Below are positions 1 through 5,611 of a DNA stretch of 5,611 bases, piece by piece (the first letter of the stretch is position 1; every line of letters starts with the position of its first letter). The stretch spans positions 1 through 5,611 of the forward strand of contig JBCCFW010000281.1 of the NCBI GenBank assembly GCA_039029535.1. Reading direction: 5' to 3'. The notes under the pieces were generated by a model. The model saw only the letters and a program-made list of their open reading frames with translations. It did not search any database and was not told the DNA's origin. Source of the stretch: JBCCFW01 sp039029535. GTDB taxonomy: Bacteria; Acidobacteriota; JBCCFW01. The position numbers and the translations under genes were made by a program.

Positions 1-375
1 AACATCCTGGTGTTCGAGGATGACCCGGTCACCGGCACGCTCATGCGAGCGGTGCTGACCAACCGGGGCTATGAGGTCGAGGTCGTCTCCACGGCGGAGG
101 CGGGGCTCGAGCGGACGGCCGTGTCTCCTCCTGGTCTCATCCTCATGGACATCGGGCTCGCCGGCGAGATGGACGGGCTCGAGGCGCTCCGTCGGCTGCG
201 TTCCCAGGCGATCACCAAGAAGGTCCCGGTCGTCGTCCTCACCGGTCGCGAGGAGCCCGAGGTCCGCAAGGCCGCCGAGGAAGCGGGAAGCTCCGCCTTC
301 CTCAACAAGCCCGTCGCCCGCACCGAGCTGCACGAGGTCGTGGGTTCCTTCCTCCCGCCTCCCGAAGCTGCCTGA
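1..375 (+). CDS. Response regulator receiver-domain protein (5' end missing)
   Basis: This is a CheY-like receiver domain, which accepts a phosphoryl group from a histidine kinase. The frame is open from base 1, so the start codon lies upstream; 124 residues are visible. Reading begins NILVFEDD, and the acidic pocket is E6-D7-D8. The phosphoacceptor Asp is D50 in LILMDIGL, the conserved Thr is T81 in VVVLTG, and the conserved Lys is K103 in FLNKPV, so every catalytic residue is present. The domain ends at a normal receiver boundary (VGSFLPPPEAA) and nothing follows it, so there is no output domain on the C-terminal side. Because a receiver normally starts a few residues before ILVxEDD, the protein is either a stand-alone DivK/CheY-like regulator missing only a few residues here, or the last domain of a hybrid kinase or longer regulator. 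A GTG at base 10 is an in-frame Val inside the first beta strand and is not a credible start. Confidence 0.9.
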   Translation, partial: NILVFEDDPVTGTLMRAVLTNRGYEVEVVSTAEAGLERTAVSPPGLILMDIGLAGEMDGLEALRRLRSQAITKKVPVVVLTGREEPEVRKAAEEAGSSAFLNKPVARTELHEVVGSFLPPPEAA

Positions 376-402
376 GTCGGTCGCGACGCGCCTGACCGAC
401 TC
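374..402 (+). terminator. Perfect 9-bp inverted repeat after the receiver gene (terminator-like or operator)
   Basis: GAGTCGGTC (374-382) and GACCGACTC (394-402) are exact reverse complements with an 11-base loop. The left arm starts inside the TGA stop (373-375) of the upstream receiver gene. RNA from this strand would form a strong hairpin immediately after translation ends, which suits a terminator. No run of T follows (the next bases are TTGACAGCC), so it would be a U-less, atypical terminator. The right arm directly abuts a TTGACA hexamer, so the same dyad could instead be a binding site controlling the downstream regulator-kinase operon. The symmetry is seen; both roles are inferred. 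Confidence 0.45.
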
Positions 403-408
403 TTGACA
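403..408 (+). promoter_or_regulatory. TTGACA hexamer, possible -35 of the regulator-kinase operon
   Basis: A perfect TTGACA lies in the gap before the OmpR-type regulator, next to the inverted repeat at 374-402. A -10 element at normal spacing (16-19 bases) is not visible: the bases there read roughly CTGCGTC. The only weakly -10-like hexamer nearby is CATGCT at 440-445, which would suit near-leaderless initiation at the ATG at 453 but is too far from TTGACA to pair with it. The hexamer alone is weak evidence for a promoter. Confidence 0.2.
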
Positions 409-452
409 GCCGGGGAGGGGCACGCCTGCGTCGACCTGGCATGCTCTCAGGG

Positions 453-1136
453 ATGCGCATCTTGGTCGTGGAGGACGACCCTCTCATCGCGCCGGGGCTC
501 GAGGAGCTGCTGGAGGGAGCCGGCCACGAGGTCGAGCTGGTCCGGGACGGGCCGACCGCCGTGGAGCGGGGGACCGCCAGCGTCTTCGACGTCGTCCTGC
601 TCGACCTCATGCTCCCCGGCCTCCCGGGGCTCGAAGTGCTCGAGCGTCTTCGTCGCGTGCGACCCGGGCTGCCAGTGCTGGTTCTCACCGCCCGGGGAGA
701 CACTGACGACGTCGTGCGTGGGCTGCGTCGTGGAGCCGACGACTACGTCGTCAAGCCGTTCCGCGCCGCCGAGCTGCTCGCGCGTCTCGAAGCCCTTCAC
801 CGACGTCAGGCCCGTGAGACCGAAGAGCCCGAGCAGCTCGAGCTGCCCGGAGTCTTGGTCGACCTCGGTCGTTGCACGGTGCAGCGCGAGGGTGACGAGG
901 AGCGCAGCCTGACCACGCGCGAGGTCGGCATCCTGCGTCTCCTGCACGGTCATCGCGGGAGAGCGGTGAGCCGCTCCGAGCTGCTCGAAGAGGTGTGGGG
1001 CGTGCCGGGCAACCTGCACACGCGCACCGTCGACATGGCCGTGCTCGGATTGCGGCGCAAGATCGAGGCCGAGCCCAAGGACCCGCGGATCATCGTGGCG
1101 GTGCCCGGTGTCGGTTACGCCTGGGGGCCGTCCTGA
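453..1136 (+). CDS. OmpR/PhoB-family DNA-binding response regulator
   Basis: A cytoplasmic transcription regulator of 227 residues, usual for the family. The N-terminal receiver (about 1-115) has acidic pocket E7-D8-D9, phosphoacceptor D51 in VVLLDLMLPG, T79 in VLVLTARGD and K101 in YVVKPF. A short linker rich in Glu (about 118-130) leads to a C-terminal winged helix-turn-helix. Its recognition helix is near 188-203 (LHTRTVDMAVLGLRRKI) and it ends with the typical wing hairpin (RIIVAVPGVGYAWG). ATG 453 is preferred because it gives the canonical MRILVVEDD. An in-frame ATG at 441 would add only MLSG. Neither has a well-spaced ribosome-binding site: AGGG touches the 453 codon, and GGGGAGGGG at 412-420 is far upstream. 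The partner kinase begins 5 bases after the stop, so the two form an operon and a two-component system. Phosphorylation by that kinase is inferred from this arrangement. The target genes are unknown; candidates are its own operon and the protease gene downstream. Confidence 0.96.
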   Translation: MRILVVEDDPLIAPGLEELLEGAGHEVELVRDGPTAVERGTASVFDVVLLDLMLPGLPGLEVLERLRRVRPGLPVLVLTARGDTDDVVRGLRRGADDYVVKPFRAAELLARLEALHRRQARETEEPEQLELPGVLVDLGRCTVQREGDEERSLTTREVGILRLLHGHRGRAVSRSELLEEVWGVPGNLHTRTVDMAVLGLRRKIEAEPKDPRIIVAVPGVGYAWGPS

Positions 1137-1141
1137 CTCGC

Positions 1142-2686
1142 GTGCGGCTCGCCCTGCTCGTCTTCTTGACGGTCACGGCGGTGGGGCTGCCGCTGGGGTA
1201 TTGGTGGCTCTGGGGCCGCGCCGACGTCGAGCATCGGATCGAGAGCTTCGCCGAGGAGTCGCGTGCGGCCTGGTCGGCGCGGGCCGACCAGCTCGCCGCT
1301 CGCCTGACGTCACGGCTCGAGGCGCTGCGGGGACGCGAGTCGCAGCGGCCCTTCTACCACTACCGCAATCGCTACCTGAACAGCGACGTCGACCGCATGG
1401 TGCGCTCACCGCTGGCGACCGGAACCGGTGACCCGCTGGTTCTCTGCCACTATCAGGTCACGCCCGACGGCACCGTGGAGCTGCCGACCATCCCTGACGA
1501 CGACGACTGGCTGGTCGATGACGCGGAGGCCCAGCGTGTCCTGCGCGAGCGACTGCAGGTCTGGAGCCCGCTGCTGCGCGCGGTCGCGGACGAGGACGCC
1601 GACCGCGTCCGTCACGAGCCGGTCGACGTCGTCGTCGGACAGCTCGAGTGGCATCGACTGGAGACGCTCGAGGGGGAGCGTCTCCATGCCGCCCGCTACC
1701 TGCTCACGAGGCAAGGTCGTTTCGTGCAGGGCTTCCTGCTCGACCCCGCCGAGATCGAGCGCCTGCTCGAAGGGCCCTGGGACCGCCCCACCTTGCGCTC
1801 CGGCACCGCGCGTGCCCAGGGGCAGGGGACCCTGCAGCTTCCCGGCATCGACTACCGGGTGGTCTTCGATCCCGAGCGCACCGAGGCGCTGATCGCGCAG
1901 CGGTCGCTCTATCATCGTCGGGTCTTCGGTCGTGACTTCACCATCACGGCGGCGCTCGCCCTGCTGGCGGCGGCGACCCTGCTGGCAGTGGCGTGGAGAG
2001 TGGAGACGCTGGCCCAGCGTCGGGCCGACTTCGCGGCCATCGCCGCGCACGAGCTCCGCACCCCGTTGACCGGGCTCCAGCTTCGCGCCGAGCTCCTCGC
2101 CGACGACCTCGGGAATCCCGAGCGTCGGCAGGCCAACGCCCACCTCATCGCGGCCGAGACCGAACGACTCTCACGGGTCGTCGACAACCTGCTCGACGTG
2201 ACACGGCTCGAGCGCCGCCGCGTCGCGGCCGTCCCGCGACCGATCGATCTCGTGCTCTTCGTGACCAAGATCGTCGGTCGCTTGCGACCGGTGGTCGAGG
2301 CCTCGGGAGGGACGCTCGAGCTCGACGTCGACGGCTCCCCGGGCCGGGTCTTCGCCGAGCCCCAGGCGCTCACCAGCATCGTCACCAACCTCGTCGACAA
2401 CGCCAGTCGCCACGGCAAGGGTGGGGGAGGCAGCATCGCCCTCCGCGTGGCGGAGAGCGGTGTCGGCTGGGCGGAGGTGGTCGTGCGCGACCAGGGTCCG
2501 GGGCTGCCGCGCCGCGGCCTCGCCGACGTCCTGCTCGCTCCCTTCCGACGGCAGCATCACGACACGGCGGGGCTCGGTCTCGGGCTGGACCTGTGTCGCC
2601 GGCTCGCACGCCGGCAGGGAGGGCTGCTCCTGCTCGAGCCGGCCGAGCCGGGCCTGCGGGCGGTGCTCCGCTTGAAGAGGGCGTGA
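1142..2686 (+). CDS. Membrane sensor histidine kinase, partner of the upstream regulator
   Basis: This inner-membrane kinase has 514 residues. An N-terminal membrane segment (about 3-23) is followed by an extracytoplasmic region of about 240 residues (25-265). That region opens with a charged helical stretch (about 27-66), then the motif RPFYHY (69-74). A second membrane segment covers about 267-285. The phosphorylated His is H303 in AAHELRTPLTG. The ATP-binding domain shows the N box NLVDN (416-420), G1 box DQGPGLP (450-456), a short lid containing APFRR, and G2 box GLGLGLDL (477-484). Only about 17 residues separate the second membrane segment from H303, so there is no HAMP domain. GTG 1142 is chosen because it puts a basic residue before the membrane segment, as signal-anchors have; no ATG or GTG precedes it in frame after the regulator's stop. 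A CTG at 1133, overlapping that stop as CTGA and 5 bases after GGGGG, is a less likely alternative. The sensed signal is unknown. Confidence 0.94.
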   Translation: MRLALLVFLTVTAVGLPLGYWWLWGRADVEHRIESFAEESRAAWSARADQLAARLTSRLEALRGRESQRPFYHYRNRYLNSDVDRMVRSPLATGTGDPLVLCHYQVTPDGTVELPTIPDDDDWLVDDAEAQRVLRERLQVWSPLLRAVADEDADRVRHEPVDVVVGQLEWHRLETLEGERLHAARYLLTRQGRFVQGFLLDPAEIERLLEGPWDRPTLRSGTARAQGQGTLQLPGIDYRVVFDPERTEALIAQRSLYHRRVFGRDFTITAALALLAAATLLAVAWRVETLAQRRADFAAIAAHELRTPLTGLQLRAELLADDLGNPERRQANAHLIAAETERLSRVVDNLLDVTRLERRRVAAVPRPIDLVLFVTKIVGRLRPVVEASGGTLELDVDGSPGRVFAEPQALTSIVTNLVDNASRHGKGGGGSIALRVAESGVGWAEVVVRDQGPGLPRRGLADVLLAPFRRQHHDTAGLGLGLDLCRRLARRQGGLLLLEPAEPGLRAVLRLKRA

Positions 2687-2768
2687 CCGGGTCGCCCTCG
2701 ACGCAGCGCGCCCGGGGTCGATCCTGAGCAAGTGGCGAGGACGTCAGTGTCGCGACGCAGACCGGGTC
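2685..2768. repeat. Pair of direct repeats GACCGGGTC in the gap before the protease
   Basis: The 9-mer GACCGGGTC occurs at 2685-2693, overlapping the kinase stop, and again at 2760-2768. The match extends to 11 of 12 bases (GACCGGGTC followed by GCC or TCC). Each copy is itself near-palindromic (GACC-G-GGTC). The second copy overlaps the end of the dyad at 2743-2762. Short repeats of this kind can be regulator half-sites, but in GC-rich DNA chance is a real alternative. Confidence 0.25.
2743..2762. promoter_or_regulatory. Imperfect 20-bp dyad, candidate operator upstream of the protease
   Basis: The two halves GTCAGTGTCG and CGACGCAGAC are reverse complements at 8 of 10 positions, centred on TCGCGA. 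The dyad sits 21 bases before a TAAGAT -10-like hexamer (2784-2789), that is, at or just upstream of the -35 region, where an activator would bind. Its core GTCGCGACGC (2749-2758) also occurs in the gap before the response-regulator gene (380-389). The symmetry and repetition are visible; binding by the neighbouring regulator is inference. OmpR-family proteins more often use direct repeats than dyads, which weighs against that regulator. Confidence 0.35.
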
Positions 2769-2783
2769 TCCTCGGCGTCGAAG

Positions 2784-2789
2784 TAAGAT
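2784..2789 (+). promoter_or_regulatory. TAAGAT, possible -10 element of the protease gene
   Basis: TAAGAT fits the TANNNT pattern and lies in a relatively A-rich spot (GAAGTAAGATC) of an otherwise GC-rich gap. Transcription would begin near 2796, giving a leader of about 70 bases before the ATG at 2865. No good -35 hexamer is seen at the expected place, so an activator-dependent promoter is possible. The TAA here is also the in-frame stop that limits how far upstream the protease frame can extend. Confidence 0.3.
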
Positions 2790-2864
2790 CGGGGCCGTCA
2801 TCGCAACGGGGACGTCGGCGACGGGAAGGTCGACCGGCAGTCACGGCTTCTTCGGGCTCGTCTC

Positions 2865-5611
2865 ATGCTCAAGTCTCGCGTCCTGATCGGTCTTTTTCTC
2901 GTTCTCTCGACGGTGTCCACCACCCACGCCGTCGTCGCCCCGGACGGGCCTGCCGGCCTGCCGGACCTCGACGCTCGCGTCGATCGGGGCGCGCGCCAGG
3001 CGGCCGCCGTGGCCCTGCGTCGCGGCGTGGATCCCACGCTGCTCGTGGCCGGTCCGGTGGCCGAGCCGGGTCAGCTTCGCTTGGCGGCGGTCACGCGGCT
3101 CGAGCAGCGGCTGGGCACGCGGCTGAGCGTGCGCTGGGACCCCGTCACCGGCTCGCCGCGGTTGCTCTCGGCGCGGCGTGGCTTCCTGAGTGATGCCGAC
3201 CCGCGGCCGGCCCCGGTCATCGCGCGGGAGCAGGCCGTCGCGCTGGCGCCGCTGTGGAACCTGTCCTCCGAGCAAGCGGAAGCCCTGACCGTGCGACGCG
3301 TCGTGCCCCTCGGGGGCGGGGGAGCCATGGTGTGGCTCGAGCAGGAGATCGCGGGCCTGCCGGTCTTCCACGGTCATCTCGGCATCGGCGTCGATGACGA
3401 GGGTCGTGTCGTCCTGGTCTCGGGTGCCGGCGTCACCGGCGCAGGGGCCCTGGCCTCGCCGACTCCGGTCCATGGACCCGCCGAGGCGCTCGTCGGGCTC
3501 GCGCGGGCCGCTGGCGTCGCGTTGAAGTCCGTCCCGCAGCCGGTCGCGGCGACCGCCGACGCCACGGCGTTCCGCCTGCCGGAGTTCGGGAACGAGGTGA
3601 CGGTGAGGCAAGTGGTGATCCCCACGGCCTGGGGTCCGAAGCTCGGCTGGCGCACCGACCTCCATCTCCTGGATCGTCCGGCTTGGCACGAGGTCATCGT
3701 CGACGATCGCCTGCTTCAGCCAGTGCACCGCACCAACCGCACCAAGCACGTCGACACGCGGGGGCGGGTCTTCTCGAACCACCCGGGTGTCAGCTCGCAC
3801 GAGCTCGTGTCCTTCCCCGACGACACCGACTTCCGCGTCCTCGCCTCCCCCGAGGGCTGGACCAGCAGTGACGTCACCGAGGGGAACAACACCGTCGTCC
3901 GTGACGATCGCGCCGGTGACGACGAGGCGACCCTCGGCGCTCAGGCGAGCGCGACGCCGCCGCCGCCGTACCTCGCCTTCGACTTCGCCTTCACCGACGA
4001 TCCCGACGCCGATCTCGACGCCGCGATGACCAACCTCTTCTACGGCATCAACGTGTCGCACGACCACTTCCACGAGCTCGGCTTCGACGCGGCCTCGGGC
4101 AACTTCCAGGTCGACAACTTCGGTCAGGGCGGGATCGCCAGCGACCCGGTCCTGGGCGACGCGCAGGACGGCTCGGGGACCAACAACGCCAACTTCCAGA
4201 CCCAGCCCGACGGCTTCATGAGCCGGATGCAGATGTTCGTCTGGGACACCACTGGCCCGCTGCTCGACTCGTCCTACGACCTCGGCGTCATCATCCACGA
4301 GTACACCCACGGCGTGTCGACGCGGCTGGTCGGCGGCGCCGACGAGGTCGGCTGTCTCAACGCCTGGCACGGTGGGGCGATGGGCGAGGGCTGGAGCGAC
4401 TTCTTCGCGTCGTCCTTCCTCGAGGACCCGGTCATCGGCGCCTACCTCTCGGGCAACGACGCCACCGGCATCCGGATGTTCGCCCTCGACGACAACCCTG
4501 CCAGCGGCAAGGACTTCCGCGACTTCTGCACCTATCCCAACGACTTCGCGCCGGTGTTCTGCGCGGTGCACGACAACGGCGAGATCTGGTCGGGCTTCCT
4601 GTGGACCCTCCGCGACGCCTTCATCGCGACCTACGGCGCCGAGGTCGGGGTACCGCTGGTCGAACGGCTCGTCGTCGACGGGATGAAGTTCACTCCCTGC
4701 GGCCCGACCATGGTCGATGCCCGCGACGGTCTCATCCTCGCCGACCGTGCGACCAACGACGGCATCCACGAGTGCCTCATCAAGACGGCGGCTCGCCAGC
4801 GTTGGCTGGGCTTCTCCGCCAGCGCTGCCGGCGGTGGTGACGCCGAGCCCATCGCCGACGACGGCGCCTGGCCCGAGTGCGACGGCAACGGCGTCGTGCG
4901 CTTCACCCGCGACGGGCTCGAGGCGGGCGCGGCGACCGCTCTCTATTCCTGTGATGACGTCGTGACCATCCAGGTCGTCGACGGCACGGCCTCGGGACCG
5001 CTCACCGTCACCCTGCGCACCGACGGGGGCGACGTCGAGGACCTCACGCTCACCAGCTCGGCCGACCCCGCCGTCTTCGTGGGCTCGCTGCCGAGTCGTC
5101 GTGAGGCGGTGACCGCGGGCGATGCCGTGCTCCAGGTCGTCTCCGGCGAGGGCCTGACCGTCGAGTACGTCGACATGGAAGCCGGCATGGTCACCGACAC
5201 GGCGCAGGTCGATTGCGTGCCGCGCTTGGCGCTGGCTGGTCACCGCATCGAGAACGGAGCCTGCGACGCCGACGCCTTGCCCGACTGGCCGCAGCTCCCG
5301 GGCCTGCTCGACCGCAACGAGTCGGCGGACCTCCGCATCGTGCTCGCCAACAACATGCCCAAGGCGGTGCGGGGAGAAGTGCGGGTCGCGTCGATGACGC
5401 CCGCCCTGCTCGAGCTCCTGCCCGCCCTGTCCGGAGTGCCCATCGAGATGGGACCGGCCCTGGGCGGCGTCCCGAGCCAGGCGGTGGTGACCGTCAAGGC
5501 GGCGGCCACGAGCGTGCCCGTGCCCTTCGACATGGGTCAGGTCGAGATCACCGTCTTGGCCGAGGGCTTCGACCCCTGGGTCGACGTGCTCGAGCTGATG
5601 CTCGACCTCGA
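2865..5611 (+). CDS. Secreted M36 (fungalysin-type) zinc metalloprotease, 3' end missing
   Basis: An exported endopeptidase; 915 codons are visible and the frame is still open at the window end. A Sec-type signal peptide (K3, R5, hydrophobic core about 6-18) probably ends near STTHA-22. Residues about 60-225 match an FTP/PepSY propeptide, an inhibitor and folding aid (VRWDPVTGSPRLL, then AGLPVFHGHLGIGVDDEG). The M36 catalytic domain covers about 260-650, with NLFYGINVSHD from 390 and GSGTNNANF at 436-444. The zinc and catalytic motif is HEYTH (H478, E479, H482), and the third ligand is E508 in GEGWSDFF. The family's closing segment PCGPTMVDARDGLILAD surrounds C612. Two beta-type regions follow: about 677-783, and one from about 785 with CDAD at 800 that resembles repeat-stalk or Ig-like domains and continues past the window. 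ATG 2865 is the only ATG or GTG after the in-frame stop at 2784; its ribosome-binding site is poor. A 178-base gap separates it from the kinase gene, so it probably has its own promoter. Confidence 0.95.
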   Translation, partial: MLKSRVLIGLFLVLSTVSTTHAVVAPDGPAGLPDLDARVDRGARQAAAVALRRGVDPTLLVAGPVAEPGQLRLAAVTRLEQRLGTRLSVRWDPVTGSPRLLSARRGFLSDADPRPAPVIAREQAVALAPLWNLSSEQAEALTVRRVVPLGGGGAMVWLEQEIAGLPVFHGHLGIGVDDEGRVVLVSGAGVTGAGALASPTPVHGPAEALVGLARAAGVALKSVPQPVAATADATAFRLPEFGNEVTVRQVVIPTAWGPKLGWRTDLHLLDRPAWHEVIVDDRLLQPVHRTNRTKHVDTRGRVFSNHPGVSSHELVSFPDDTDFRVLASPEGWTSSDVTEGNNTVVRDDRAGDDEATLGAQASATPPPPYLAFDFAFTDDPDADLDAAMTNLFYGINVSHDHFHELGFDAASGNFQVDNFGQGGIASDPVLGDAQDGSGTNNANFQTQPDGFMSRMQMFVWDTTGPLLDSSYDLGVIIHEYTHGVSTRLVGGADEVGCLNAWHGGAMGEGWSDFFASSFLEDPVIGAYLSGNDATGIRMFALDDNPASGKDFRDFCTYPNDFAPVFCAVHDNGEIWSGFLWTLRDAFIATYGAEVGVPLVERLVVDGMKFTPCGPTMVDARDGLILADRATNDGIHECLIKTAARQRWLGFSASAAGGGDAEPIADDGAWPECDGNGVVRFTRDGLEAGAATALYSCDDVVTIQVVDGTASGPLTVTLRTDGGDVEDLTLTSSADPAVFVGSLPSRREAVTAGDAVLQVVSGEGLTVEYVDMEAGMVTDTAQVDCVPRLALAGHRIENGACDADALPDWPQLPGLLDRNESADLRIVLANNMPKAVRGEVRVASMTPALLELLPALSGVPIEMGPALGGVPSQAVVTVKAAATSVPVPFDMGQVEITVLAEGFDPWVDVLELMLDL

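Noticed and set aside
441..452. ATG at 441 as the regulator start
   Set aside because: It adds MLSG before the canonical MRILVVEDD and has no ribosome-binding site of its own. It remains possible but is less likely than 453.
100..2640. Frequent CTCGAG and CTCGAN words across the kinase and regulator genes
   Set aside because: They are all in frame as the Leu-Glu codon pair with GC-rich codon choice, so they are a composition effect and not a repeat family.
2687..2750. Intrinsic terminator after the kinase gene
   Set aside because: The best pairing is 5 bp (CCGGG at 2687-2691 with CCCGG at 2711-2715), with a 19-base loop and no T-run; this is not convincing.
2813..2835. Small palindromes CGTCGGCGACG and GGTCGACC in the protease leader
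   Set aside because: The first has a one-base loop and cannot form a hairpin, and the second is a bare 8-bp palindrome; both are common by chance in this base composition.
2841..5243. A minus-strand open frame of about 800 codons opposite the protease gene
   Set aside because: Its translation is low-complexity, rich in Arg, Gly, Val, Glu and Asp, with no recognisable domain, while the + strand frame carries a full M36 protease with all catalytic motifs. Long antisense frames are expected when the third codon position is nearly all G or C.
1..5611. tRNA, rRNA, CRISPR arrays, insertion sequences or attachment sites
   Set aside because: I saw no repeat-spacer pattern, transposase-like frame, terminal inverted repeats or RNA-gene signatures; nearly the whole window is explained by four protein genes.

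Overview
The window is GC-rich bacterial DNA, densely coding and with every supported gene on the + strand. It holds four genes, two of them cut by the window edges: the end of a receiver-domain response regulator, an OmpR/PhoB-type response regulator, its partner membrane sensor histidine kinase, and the first 915 codons of a secreted M36 (fungalysin-type) zinc metalloprotease. I cannot fix the organism. The base composition, the style of the kinase sensor region and a secreted M36 protease with appended beta-type domains would suit Myxococcota or Acidobacteriota, or less likely Actinomycetota. This is an impression from recalled families, not a search result.

Layout. Bases 1-375 encode a CheY-like receiver whose true start lies upstream of the window. 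A 77-base gap follows. It contains a perfect 9-bp inverted repeat that begins inside the stop codon and ends directly before a TTGACA hexamer. Bases 453-1136 and 1142-2686 are a tight regulator-kinase pair, 5 bases apart and surely co-transcribed. A 178-base gap follows (2687-2864), with an imperfect 20-bp dyad, a repeated 9-mer and a TAAGAT -10-like hexamer. The protease gene starts at 2865 and stays open to the end of the window.

How the parts may work together. The kinase has a large extracytoplasmic region between two membrane segments and would pass phosphate from His303 to Asp51 of the regulator, which then binds DNA through its winged helix. Both gaps contain the 10-mer GTCGCGACGC, each time just upstream of where a promoter could lie. 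This gives a testable but unproven idea that the regulator controls its own operon and the protease. The protease is predicted to be exported by a Sec-type signal peptide, held inactive by an FTP/PepSY propeptide, and to carry C-terminal beta-domains of unknown binding role.

I found no RNA gene, CRISPR array, insertion sequence or clear horizontal-transfer mark. The window looks like an ordinary chromosomal region with a few regulatory details worth checking, not a new system.
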